46,518 nt of DNA from Amphibacillus sp. MSJ-3 (GTDB taxonomy: Bacteria; Bacillota; Bacilli; Bacillales; Amphibacillaceae): the NCBI RefSeq assembly GCF_018919165.1, contig NZ_JAHLQM010000023.1, positions 1 through 46,518 of the forward strand, written 5' to 3'. The notes beneath the pieces were generated by a model, which saw only the letters and a program-made list of their open reading frames with translations, did no database searches and had not been told where the DNA came from. The position numbers and the translations under genes were made by a program. Position 1 is the first letter of the stretch. Each line of letters starts with the position of its first letter. This document shows, one piece after another, positions 1 to 7,817 of the stretch.

Positions 1-5
1 TCCAT

Positions 6-72
6 GAGAAGACCTCTTTTCAAATGTTAGTCGCGAAACTTACATTTATATTAGAGTGTCTTCTCTTTTTTT
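6..72 (+). terminator. Terminator of a gene left of the window
   Basis: The arms AGAAGAC and GTCTTCT enclose a long loop and are followed by a T run on the + strand. This suits the end of a gene that lies outside the window. The rest of positions 73-220 holds no gene that I can support. Confidence 0.55.
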
Positions 73-220
73 GTCTAGTATTTTGATTTAAGTATCATTG
101 AGAAACATTATACACATACGTCTTAGCAGATTGATTATAACTTTAAAACCAGCAATGCTAATTCTATGAACATTTATGGTCATTTTTTATAGGACAAATT
201 TAATCTATAACAAGGGAAAA

Positions 221-250
221 TAGAGCAAGCATTTGGTTTTGCTTGCTCTA
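221..250 (-). terminator. Terminator of the GH43-like gene
   Basis: A perfect 10-bp inverted repeat (TAGAGCAAGC / GCTTGCTCTA) overlaps the stop codon of the GH43-like gene and is followed by TTTTCCC on the - strand. The stop codon lies inside the stem, a compact but common arrangement. Confidence 0.7.
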
Positions 251-1186
251 TTGATCAAAATCATATTGCTTAATTCGGTTATATTCTTCTTCTGTAATCG
301 TTAATACTGTACCATGTTTAAAACCATAAGGAAAGCTAAACTCAGCATCAGAACGCTTAAATTGACCTGAAGAGAGTCTGTCTGCAATAAAAGGAACATA
401 ACCTTGTCCCTTACCCTGCACACCAAAAAAGTCTAGGAAAAGTGTCCATTTACCATCTTGCATTTTGAAAGCAGTTGGTGCTTCGTAAACTGCCCCATCG
501 AGCTTATTCATCTCTTCATCGAAAGCATAAATACGTTCAAACGGTCCTGTAATCACATCGCTTTTTAACATGATCACACCTAATGGATTATGTTCACTTT
601 TTACAAATAGATAATATTGACCATCTTCTTCGTACATTGCTGAATCAATCACACCACTATCTTCTTTACGATAAAGCAGTTTAGGTTCAGTAAATGTTTC
701 AAAGTCCTTCGTTCTCGAATAATAAATCGCCATCGGTCCAAAATGATTACTTCGGTGTGGTGAAGACCAATGTAATAAATAATCATCCATATCCTTATCA
801 TAGATTATGTCCGGCGCCCAATGACAACCAAAATCATCCCCGCCTAATCGGATCATCTTTTGTTCTGACCAGTTAACCAAATCTTCCGATTCCCACATAA
901 CAAGACAATGACTACCTTCCCGGGCTACCTTTGCCCAAGAGTTCTGATAGCGATCACGCAGTTGATAAGCTAAAGATAAATCTGTTGCAAAAATATAGAA
1001 TTTACCGTTTTCTGCTCGGATAATTGTAAAGTCACGAACTCCCTTTTCTCCTTTATAACTCCAAAGAATTGGATTTCCCTGATTAACCATTTCCCACCGG
1101 TAGCCATCTTTACTCAAACCAAAATATACTTGTTCTCCATCCGGCGTTGGTTTTTCTTTAAAATGAACAAATAAATAATGTTGCAT
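248..1186 (-). CDS. Glycoside hydrolase, GH43-like beta-propeller
   Basis: A 312-residue protein of the five-bladed beta-propeller type found in GH43 arabinofuranosidases and xylosidases, which cleave arabinose- or xylose-containing plant oligosaccharides. No signal peptide is visible, so it should act in the cytoplasm on imported oligosaccharides. Repeated blade motifs are visible (YFGLSKDGYRW, LVMWESEDLVNW, AIYYSRTKDFE). Candidate catalytic acids are Asp in VRDFTII, Asp in VIDSAMYEEDG and Glu in YEAPTAFK; these assignments come from the family pattern and are not proven. The start is an ATG with AAAGGAGCGG upstream. The neighbouring GH3 and AraB genes support a role in arabinan/xylan use. 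Substrate specificity cannot be told from sequence. Confidence 0.85.
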   Translation of the reverse strand: MQHYLFVHFKEKPTPDGEQVYFGLSKDGYRWEMVNQGNPILWSYKGEKGVRDFTIIRAENGKFYIFATDLSLAYQLRDRYQNSWAKVAREGSHCLVMWESEDLVNWSEQKMIRLGGDDFGCHWAPDIIYDKDMDDYLLHWSSPHRSNHFGPMAIYYSRTKDFETFTEPKLLYRKEDSGVIDSAMYEEDGQYYLFVKSEHNPLGVIMLKSDVITGPFERIYAFDEEMNKLDGAVYEAPTAFKMQDGKWTLFLDFFGVQGKGQGYVPFIADRLSSGQFKRSDAEFSFPYGFKHGTVLTITEEEYNRIKQYDFDQ

Positions 1187-1212
1187 TATTCCGCTCCTTT
1201 TTTAAGCTATAA

Positions 1213-1488
1213 TTTATCGCAGTGTAACTGTCAGTATGACTCCCTCATCAGGAATCTTATGGAAACTAAAAATTGTAAGCGGGGGATCAACTATCAGTAT
1301 CGGCCCAATTGGTTCAGGGGCCTTTAGCTCGTACCCTTGTGGTAGAACAAATATTTTCGATGGGACGAGTAACCGCAAATCACTTCGATGGGACGAGTAA
1401 CCGCAGTCCCAGTCCCAGTCCCTGTCTCTGTCTCTGTCCCAGTCAGTGGGGGATATAGCCCCCACTGATTGAAGTTTCACTTTATAAT
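1213..1488 (+). repeat. Modular intergenic repeat, copy A (full-length type)
   Basis: The 5' module is TTATCGCAGTGTAACTGTCA. It is followed by an AATTGGTTCA-containing block, two direct copies of a unit containing CGATGGGACGAGTAACCGCA (about 1359 and 1384), a run of CCCAGT/CTGTCT hexamers, a perfect hairpin TCAGTGGGGG-atatag-CCCCCACTGA, and the 3' end AAGTTTCACTTTATAAT. The two ends form an imperfect inverted repeat. It lies between the GH43 and GH3 genes. A short open frame on the - strand here encodes DRDRDWDWD-type low-complexity sequence and is not a gene. Confidence 0.85.
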
Positions 1489-1584
1489 TATACCAATTAT
1501 GAGAGCGTTACACTACTTTTTTTATCCTAATTATCAAAAAGACTATTGAGCAAATGTGACCGCTCAATAGTCTTTAGTTTTAAG

Positions 1585-4362
1585 TTAATTTACCTTAGTA
1601 AACTGAATGTGTTCAACTACCATTCCTGGTTTGGTAAAAGCTAAGCCTAATTCATATAAGCCTACTTCTAATTCAACCTTAGGAAGTTTTTGTGTAATTA
1701 CTTTCCCTTCTGTTCCATTCGTTTGTGCTGTTGCTACGACCTGATTATTGATCATAATATTACATGCTGTTTGAGCTAAATCTGCTCCCGGCGAAGACAA
1801 GTCAATAAACATCCGATATTCCCCTGGATCATCTACTTTAAAGAGAATCAGATCATTTGCTATTGGCTTCACTACACCACTAGCATGTATGCTTTGAACC
1901 TCATCTGTTTGTTCCCTCACTATAGGTATTATTTTTCCAAAGGAGTCATTAAAGGTTTGTTTCCGATTAAATGCGGGCACATGGGTTAAAAACTGAAAAA
2001 TATTGATAGCTGAACGTTGTAATTCACCTCGTGTTAATTGCCCCTCTTCTAACGCAGCTAAGGTGTGATCCCGACTTGAATTTACCTCTGCGCCATAATT
2101 ATTTACCACCATGTACAAGTCATTTTGAGCCCGAATCATATGATGTGTATTCCGACAATTAGGTTCGCCTGCATGAATCGGATCGTTCATTTGCGCCCAC
2201 CAATCTGTCATTACAATCCCTTCAAAGCCCCATTCTCCACGTAAAATCGTCGTATTAAGATCGTAGTTCGAGGCTGACCAATGTCCATTAATAGGGTTAT
2301 AAGCAGTCATAATACTTCTTGCACCACCCTCTTTAACAATCATTTCGAAACCTTTTAAATAGTTTTGTCTTAGTGCGCGTTCTGAAACAATTGCATTTAC
2401 TTTATTACGCGATTGTTCTTGATTGTTACAGGCAAAATGCTTGGGCGTTGCATGTGCTCCTCCTTTTATAATCCCCCGTGATGTAGCCACGGCAAAAACA
2501 CCCGTCAAAAATGGATCTTCAGAAAAGTATTCAAAGTTCCGACCATTAAGTGGATGGCGTCTTAAATTTATACCCGGACCCAACAAAAGATCAATCTCAT
2601 TACGAACTAATTCCTTTCCTTCGAGTTCATAGAGATCCTCGACTAACTTTTGATCCCAGCTTGCAGCAAGAAGTGTACCAATTGGAACTTGAGTTGCTTT
2701 TTCACCACTATCCATTCGGATACCTGAAGGACCATCAGCTGTACACGCAACAGGGACACCATAACTTAGCAATCGATCACTTACGCCACCAAATGCTGAG
2801 GCAGTACCTGAAGTTACAAGCGGACTACTCATCCCCTCGCCACGAACAATCGTTGCTAATTCATGATCAGAAAGTTGAGCGACAAAAGTTTCAATTGAAA
2901 TTTCCTGAGTTACGACATCCTTAAGCCGATAGCCCTTATCACCTGTTTGCTCAATTGCTTTAGGCATACGGGATTCGATTCGTTCTTTTAAATCTACCTT
3001 ACGAACCGGGACGTCTACATATGTCATTTCATAACGCCCATCTAGCATTCTCTTTCCAGGCTTCAGTCGCTTAAATGCTTCAACTGGTGCCAACGCTTCC
3101 TCAAGCTGCTCAACTAATCGGACTTGATTAACAACATAACCCTCTTGACCATCAACCTCTATTTGTACTGTTTGTCTAACACTCGATCCCAGGTGAAATA
3201 AATATGTGCCAACCTCTAATACATAAGCAGAACGATAACCTGTTACTCCACTATCATCATAAGATGCAAGTCCACTGATCGGACAACGAAGTGTAACAGT
3301 TTCTTGTTCACCCGGCTTTAATAAACTTGTTTTAGCAAAGGCAACAAGTGATCGTGTCGGTTGACCTAACTTTCCTTGCGGCGCTTCGACATATAGTTGA
3401 ACAACTTCTTTTCCGGAAAAAGACGCACCTGTATTTTCCACCGCAACATCAACTTCTAAATACTCAATTTCATCCACTACAATACAATGGGCAGAGGTAC
3501 ATTTTTGTTCAAAGGTAGTATAAGATAAGCCAAATCCAAATGGAAACTGTACCTTTTCTGGAGCAAAGGTTTCAAAATAACGATAACCAACATAAATATC
3601 CTCTGCGTAAATATTTTTATCATCATTACCATAATGAGCAGAGGATGGATAGTCATCAATTGAATAGGCAATTGTATCAGTCAACTTACCACTCGGCGTC
3701 ACATCTCCAACCAATAAATCAGCGGCGGCGCGCCCTCCTTCCATTCCACCATGCCATGTATATAGCAATGCTTGAATATCATATTGTTCCAACCAGCTTG
3801 TATCAATAATATTTGATGTATTTAAAATAACAGCTACCTTATCAAAATGTTCTGTTACCCGTTCAATCATATCCCGCTCATCTTCAGTTAATAAATAACT
3901 TCCCGCTTCAGCTGCATTATCTTGGTCTTCCCCCGCTGTGCGTCCAATCACAATAAGTGCTTTATCAGACTTTGCTTTTGCTTCAATTATGATATCGTCA
4001 GATAATGGCATTTCCTCTTGATGCCAGGGTTCAGCTGCCCAACCTCCCCCACCATTATCAAATGGATTTTCAGCTATCCATTCCTGATACATTGTGGCTA
4101 AACTTTCATTTATCTGAATAGACTTTTTTTCTCGTAAACTATCAATTAAGTTTGTTGTATAACTAACATTAACACTTCCGCCCGATCCGGTCCCACTGCG
4201 ATAATAATCCTTTTGGATCCGGCCAAAAACCGAGACGACTTCACCATGTTGAATCGGCAAAGTGCTTAAGTCATTTTTGAGTAACACAGCCCCATCAGCA
4301 GCAACTTGCCGGCTAAATTCAGCAAAACCCTCCAATGGTACACCTATTAACTCTTTACTCAT
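1585..4362 (-). CDS. Beta-glycosidase, family GH3, domain-permuted
   Basis: A 925-residue glycoside hydrolase of family 3 (beta-glucosidase/beta-xylosidase type). The domain order is reversed from the usual one. The alpha/beta sandwich domain comes first (residues about 10-290, with FGFGLSYTTF at its end), then a fibronectin-III-like domain (about 290-400), then the (beta/alpha)8 domain (about 490-830, with CTADGPSGIR, the KHFACNNQE motif and the nucleophile Asp720 in GIVMTDWW). A C-terminal region of about 90 residues may be a small beta-sandwich. There is no signal peptide, so it is probably cytoplasmic. I chose the ATG at 4362 because GGAGGGATT lies just upstream; an in-frame TTG further up overlaps that ribosome site. 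A cre-like site lies at 4435-4448. The sugar specificity cannot be read from the sequence. Confidence 0.93.
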   Translation of the reverse strand: MSKELIGVPLEGFAEFSRQVAADGAVLLKNDLSTLPIQHGEVVSVFGRIQKDYYRSGTGSGGSVNVSYTTNLIDSLREKKSIQINESLATMYQEWIAENPFDNGGGGWAAEPWHQEEMPLSDDIIIEAKAKSDKALIVIGRTAGEDQDNAAEAGSYLLTEDERDMIERVTEHFDKVAVILNTSNIIDTSWLEQYDIQALLYTWHGGMEGGRAAADLLVGDVTPSGKLTDTIAYSIDDYPSSAHYGNDDKNIYAEDIYVGYRYFETFAPEKVQFPFGFGLSYTTFEQKCTSAHCIVVDEIEYLEVDVAVENTGASFSGKEVVQLYVEAPQGKLGQPTRSLVAFAKTSLLKPGEQETVTLRCPISGLASYDDSGVTGYRSAYVLEVGTYLFHLGSSVRQTVQIEVDGQEGYVVNQVRLVEQLEEALAPVEAFKRLKPGKRMLDGRYEMTYVDVPVRKVDLKERIESRMPKAIEQTGDKGYRLKDVVTQEISIETFVAQLSDHELATIVRGEGMSSPLVTSGTASAFGGVSDRLLSYGVPVACTADGPSGIRMDSGEKATQVPIGTLLAASWDQKLVEDLYELEGKELVRNEIDLLLGPGINLRRHPLNGRNFEYFSEDPFLTGVFAVATSRGIIKGGAHATPKHFACNNQEQSRNKVNAIVSERALRQNYLKGFEMIVKEGGARSIMTAYNPINGHWSASNYDLNTTILRGEWGFEGIVMTDWWAQMNDPIHAGEPNCRNTHHMIRAQNDLYMVVNNYGAEVNSSRDHTLAALEEGQLTRGELQRSAINIFQFLTHVPAFNRKQTFNDSFGKIIPIVREQTDEVQSIHASGVVKPIANDLILFKVDDPGEYRMFIDLSSPGADLAQTACNIMINNQVVATAQTNGTEGKVITQKLPKVELEVGLYELGLAFTKPGMVVEHIQFTKVN

Positions 4363-4434
4363 TTTTAATCCCTCCAAACTAATTTACTTATTTAAACAAA
4401 TAAACTTTAACATTCCTCATAATACTACACTACC

Positions 4435-4448
4435 AGAAAGCGGTTTCA
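4435..4448 (-). promoter_or_regulatory. Candidate cre (CcpA) site upstream of GH3 gene
   Basis: TGAAACCGCTTTCT on the - strand matches the consensus TGWAANCGNTNWCA at 13 of 14 positions. It lies about 75 bp upstream of the GH3 start. CcpA-mediated catabolite repression is expected for such genes; the regulator itself is not in the window. Confidence 0.6.
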
Positions 4449-4533
4449 AATAGTACCGATAAAAGAAGATTAAAAATCAAGTGAAATAGAGAGATTAGGC
4501 CTAATTTTAGCCATTTCTTAAATGAAAGGATTT

Positions 4534-4587
4534 GATAAAATGAAACTTTAATCAGTGGGAGTCTTACTGACAGTTACGCGGCGGTAA
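4534..4587 (-). repeat. Modular intergenic repeat, copy B (minimal 54-bp form)
   Basis: This copy has only the two ends of the family joined directly, in - orientation: a 5' module ending GTAACTGTCAGTAAGACTCC and a 3' module CACTGATTAAAGTTTCA. All internal modules are missing. It resembles an internal-deletion derivative of the longer copies. Confidence 0.75.
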
Positions 4588-4711
4588 AACAATCCGGTTT
4601 AAGTAATCTAAATTCTATGTTATGGTTATCATTGATGCAAAGTCGACGAAAATTTTGCTTATAAAAATACAACTTCAAAGAATGATCATGAACAAACGGA
4701 GGATTAAAAAA

Positions 4712-5518
4712 ATGTACACCAAAACAGACTTGAAAAATGATTTAAAAAAACTCGGTATTAATAAATTTGGTACTCTACTCATTCACTCATCATACAAGAG
4801 CATTGGAGATGTAGAAGGAGGACCAGATACCGTATTAGATAGTTTTTCAGAATATATGAAAGATGGTTTACTTGTCTTGCCTACGCATACTTGGGCTCAT
4901 ATTAATAAGGAAAATCCAAACTATTATGTTGATAAATCCGAAACAAACGTTGGTATTTTAACTGAAATGTTCCGTAAGCGAGAAGGTGTTATTCGTTCAT
5001 GGCATCCAACTCACTCGGTTGGTGCGCTTGGCCGAGATGCAGAAAGCTTTACCACAGGTGACGAAAAATTCGACACACCTTGTGCGAGAGGATCCACTTG
5101 GGGGAAATTATTAGATCGTAAAGCTCAAATTATGCTTTTAGGTGTTACCTTAACCCGCAACACATTTATCCATGGAATCGAAGAGTGGGTTGATATTCCT
5201 GGTAGAGTTAGTGATGAACCCGAACAATTATATACTATTTTGCAAGATGGAACTAAGATTTCCGTCCCTTCACGAAGACACTGTGGTTTAAGTTGGTCAG
5301 AGCATTTTTGGAAAGTTGACGATTATTTATTAGAACTTGGTGCTATGCATATCGGTAAGTTCGGTGATGCTGAAGCAAGAATTTGTGATACGGTTAAACT
5401 GACAGAAGTCATCACAACAATGCTCGAAGTTGATCCTGATTTATTTTCCGATAATGAACCTTTAACAGAAGAATTTTCAAATCAATTTGAAGCCCTATGG
5501 AGTGAAAAAGTCAAATAA
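4712..5518 (+). CDS. AAC(3)-family N-acetyltransferase
   Basis: A 268-residue member of the aminoglycoside 3-N-acetyltransferase (AAC(3)/YokD) fold, which uses acetyl-CoA. Visible family signatures are LLIHSSYKSIG near the N-terminus, PTHTWAH, the WHPTHSVGALG block with the conserved His, and TPCARGSTWGKLL. Many chromosomal members have no proven antibiotic substrate, so resistance is possible but not shown. I chose ATG 4712 because ACGGAGGATT lies just upstream; an in-frame start 30 codons earlier lacks a ribosome site and gives a lysine-rich extension untypical of the family. The gene is transcribed alone between two sugar-use genes on the other strand. Confidence 0.85.
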   Translation: MYTKTDLKNDLKKLGINKFGTLLIHSSYKSIGDVEGGPDTVLDSFSEYMKDGLLVLPTHTWAHINKENPNYYVDKSETNVGILTEMFRKREGVIRSWHPTHSVGALGRDAESFTTGDEKFDTPCARGSTWGKLLDRKAQIMLLGVTLTRNTFIHGIEEWVDIPGRVSDEPEQLYTILQDGTKISVPSRRHCGLSWSEHFWKVDDYLLELGAMHIGKFGDAEARICDTVKLTEVITTMLEVDPDLFSDNEPLTEEFSNQFEALWSEKVK

Positions 5519-5596
5519 GGGAGAGTTCCACTCATTGGTAGGATTCTCATCCCCCACTAAAGCGAGCACACATACAGTCAGTGAAACTGGGATAAA

Positions 5597-5640
5597 GAAA
5601 AACGATAGTGGCTTTGTTATTTTCCACTATCGTTTTTTTT
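5597..5640. terminator. Bidirectional terminator between AAC(3)-like gene and araB
   Basis: The stem arms AACGATAGTGG and CCACTATCGTT are flanked by A and T runs on both sides. They can end transcription of the acetyltransferase gene (+) and of araB (-), which converge here. Confidence 0.8.
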
Positions 5641-5652
5641 CAATCAAACCGA

Positions 5653-7251
5653 TTATTTTAGATGTTCTACCGCTGCTCTTTCAATTGCCAAACCAGCCTT
5701 ATAACGTTCCATAAATAATTCAAAGCCCTTTACATCCTCTGCATCAGGAGTAACTTTAGTTATATCTTGATTCGCAAAAACTTCTTCATTTAAATAATCT
5801 TCTAATGTTTGAGTGGATCCTCGGTTCAACATATAGGAGGCAAGGATGGCGACACCCCAAGCACCACCTTCTCCTGCTGTATCCATTACAGCAACTGGTG
5901 TGTCAAGGGCAGCAGCCATGATTCTTTGACCAACACCTTCTGTTTTAAATAATCCACCATGTCCAAGGATTTCATCTAATTGAACAGCTTCCTCTTTAAG
6001 TAAAATATCCATTCCAATCTTCATTGCACCAAGTGCGGAGAATAAATGAGTGCGCATAAAGTTAGGTAAATTAAAATGACTATTTGACGAACGAACAAAT
6101 AGTGGACGTCCTTCTTCAAACCCAGTAATATGCTCTCCTGAAAGGTAACCATATGACAATAGTCCGCCTGTATCTTTATCCCCTGATAGTGCTAAATTAT
6201 ACAAGGTGCTATATACCGTATTCATGTCTAGATCCATTCCAAGAGCTTTTGAATATTCGGCAAACAAACCGACCCATTCATTGAGATCAGATGTACAGTT
6301 ATTTGAGTGCGACATTGCCACTAAACTACCAGTAGGTGTTGTTACAAGATCAATTTCCGTATGAACTTTTTCCAATTCTTTTTCTAAAACAACCATCGCA
6401 AATACTGACGTACCTGCAGATACATTACCTGTTCTCTCTTTAACACTATTTGTTGCAACCATTCCAGTACCTGCATCACCTTCTGGCGGACAAACGGGCA
6501 CTCCAGCCTCTAGTACGCCAGTTGGATCTAGTAGCTTAGCTCCTTCTGCCGTTAAATTACCACCATTCTCTCCAGCTACTAATACATCCGCTAATAAATC
6601 CTCGAGTTTCCATGGTAGTTGATATGACTCAATTAAATGATTGAATTGCTCAATCTTCGTTTGATTAAATTGTTTTGTTTCTATATCAATTGGAAAGACG
6701 CCTGATGCCTCCCCTACACCTAAAACCTTTTGCCCCGTCAACTTCCAATGTACATACCCGGCTAAAGTGGTTAAGTGTGCAATATCTGCGACATGTTTTT
6801 CTTCATTTAAGATGGCTTGATAAAGATGGGCAATCGTCCATCTTTGCGGAATGTTATAGTTAAATATGCTCGTAAGTTCCTGAGATGCCTTCTCAGTAAT
6901 ATTGTTTCGCCATGTACGAAAAGGTACTAACAATTGATCATGCTTATCAAAAGCCATATAGCCATGCATCATTGCACTAAAACCAAGTGCGCCAATTTTC
7001 TTCACTGGAATATCATATTGTTCCTTAACTTCTTGAGCCATTTTTCGATAACTATCCTGTAAGCCCTTCCAAATATCGTCTAAACTGTATGTCCATATAT
7101 TGTCCACATAGCTATTTTGCCAATCATGGCTACCAATTGCAATCGGTTGGTTATTTTCACCGATCAAAACAGCTTTTATTCGTGTTGAACCAAGTTCAAT
7201 TCCTAATGCAGTTCTTCCTGCTTCAATGGATTGTTTAATCTGATCACTCAT
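5653..7251 (-). CDS. araB: L-ribulokinase, FGGY family
   Basis: A 532-residue carbohydrate kinase of the FGGY/ASKHA fold that resembles the AraB of lactobacilli along its length. It would phosphorylate L-ribulose to L-ribulose 5-phosphate in L-arabinose breakdown. The N-terminal phosphate loop [14 protein letters not shown], the substrate region ISAMMHGY-like [24 protein letters not shown], and the C-terminal ATP-site block [11 protein letters not shown] are all visible. The start ATG is preceded by TAGGGAGGAAAG. araA and araD are not next to it, so the pathway must be completed elsewhere. Operator-like palindromes lie upstream. A different pentulose substrate is possible but less likely. Confidence 0.88.
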   Translation of the reverse strand: MSDQIKQSIEAGRTALGIELGSTRIKAVLIGENNQPIAIGSHDWQNSYVDNIWTYSLDDIWKGLQDSYRKMAQEVKEQYDIPVKKIGALGFSAMMHGYMAFDKHDQLLVPFRTWRNNITEKASQELTSIFNYNIPQRWTIAHLYQAILNEEKHVADIAHLTTLAGYVHWKLTGQKVLGVGEASGVFPIDIETKQFNQTKIEQFNHLIESYQLPWKLEDLLADVLVAGENGGNLTAEGAKLLDPTGVLEAGVPVCPPEGDAGTGMVATNSVKERTGNVSAGTSVFAMVVLEKELEKVHTEIDLVTTPTGSLVAMSHSNNCTSDLNEWVGLFAEYSKALGMDLDMNTVYSTLYNLALSGDKDTGGLLSYGYLSGEHITGFEEGRPLFVRSSNSHFNLPNFMRTHLFSALGAMKIGMDILLKEEAVQLDEILGHGGLFKTEGVGQRIMAAALDTPVAVMDTAGEGGAWGVAILASYMLNRGSTQTLEDYLNEEVFANQDITKVTPDAEDVKGFELFMERYKAGLAIERAAVEHLK

Positions 7252-7293
7252 TTACTTTCCTCCCTAAAATAAATCCATATCATTTACTTTTTT

Positions 7294-7335
7294 ATTCATA
7301 CGGACAAGTTAACTTAATGCTATTGATTAACTTGT
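7294..7335 (-). promoter_or_regulatory. Operator-like palindromes upstream of araB
   Basis: Two overlapping signals are present. ATTCATACGGACAAGT (7294-7309) resembles the AraR box of Bacillus (ATTTGTACGTACAAAT type). A perfect 9-bp inverted repeat ACAAGTTAA / TTAACTTGT spans 7304-7335. A palindromic cre-like TTAAATCGCTTTAA sits at 7359-7372, matching 12 of 14 positions. Arabinose-responsive repression with catabolite control is a reasonable inference. Confidence 0.45.
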
Positions 7336-7372
7336 GAACTAGTAATTAAATCATAACATTAAATCGCTTTAA

Positions 7373-7552
7373 GTCCAAGCTAATTCTTTAAAATTGTTGA
7401 AAGGGATAGTATAAAATCTGCATAATCACATCATATGTTCAGACTAAGTCTAATATCAAAATAGGTTCGTACCACTTCATTCATCTATAGTAAATCGATA
7501 GTTAGCGAGGGTGTATATCCCCATTATATATTTTAAAAGCATTTATCCTTTA
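7373..7552. other. Gene-free stretch
   Basis: I see no supported gene or clear repeat between the araB regulatory region and the copA terminator. The sequence is AT-rich and has stops in all frames. Confidence 0.5.
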
Positions 7553-7554
7553 CC

Positions 7555-7612
7555 AATTAAAAAAGGAATAATCCAAACCCTTGATTAAGACCTGCTTGGA
7601 TTATTCCTATCA
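7555..7612 (-). terminator. Distal terminator of the copper operon
   Basis: The 13-bp arms AGGAATAATCCAA and TTGGATTATTCCT are followed by TTTTTTT on the - strand. It lies about 210 bp after the copA stop. The interval has only a weak 38-codon frame that I do not call a gene. Confidence 0.75.
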
Positions 7613-7817
7613 AAAAAGTGGAGCTTCTTCCTATAAGGCTTTCTTCATTTCCATAACACTTAGCATTCTTTACTCTTTGGATATCCTTTAACACAAAGGG
7701 ATCGACAATGGAAGATCACATAACAAGATCAATCCTTTATTTTCAAAAAGCCACTTTCTTCTTATTATATCTATTCGATTAGCTTTATTGACTTCTACCA
7801 TCATCTCTTGTCTAAGA

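Noticed and set aside
1359-1405. T-box riboswitch
   Set aside because: Only the GGGACGAGTAACCG string is reminiscent. The specifier loop and the AGGGTGGNACCGCG antiterminator are missing.
1359-1440. Direct GACGAGTAACCGCA units as a CRISPR array
   Set aside because: Only two or three units, spaced by a few bases without distinct spacers, no cas genes, and the same units recur in other intergenic repeats.
1214-1480. Open frame on the - strand encoding DRDRDRDWDWD
   Set aside because: It is produced by the hexamer run of repeat copy A. The equivalent frame in copy E (22289-22537) differs completely, as expected for non-coding repeats.
5528-5585. Another copy of the modular repeat after the AAC(3)-like gene
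   Set aside because: CCCCCACTAAAGCGAGC and CAGTCAGTGAAAC look vaguely similar, but neither conserved end can be aligned.
7680-7802. 38-codon frame directly after copA on the - strand
   Set aside because: Weak ribosome site and no recognisable sequence; more likely part of the operon's 3' untranslated region.
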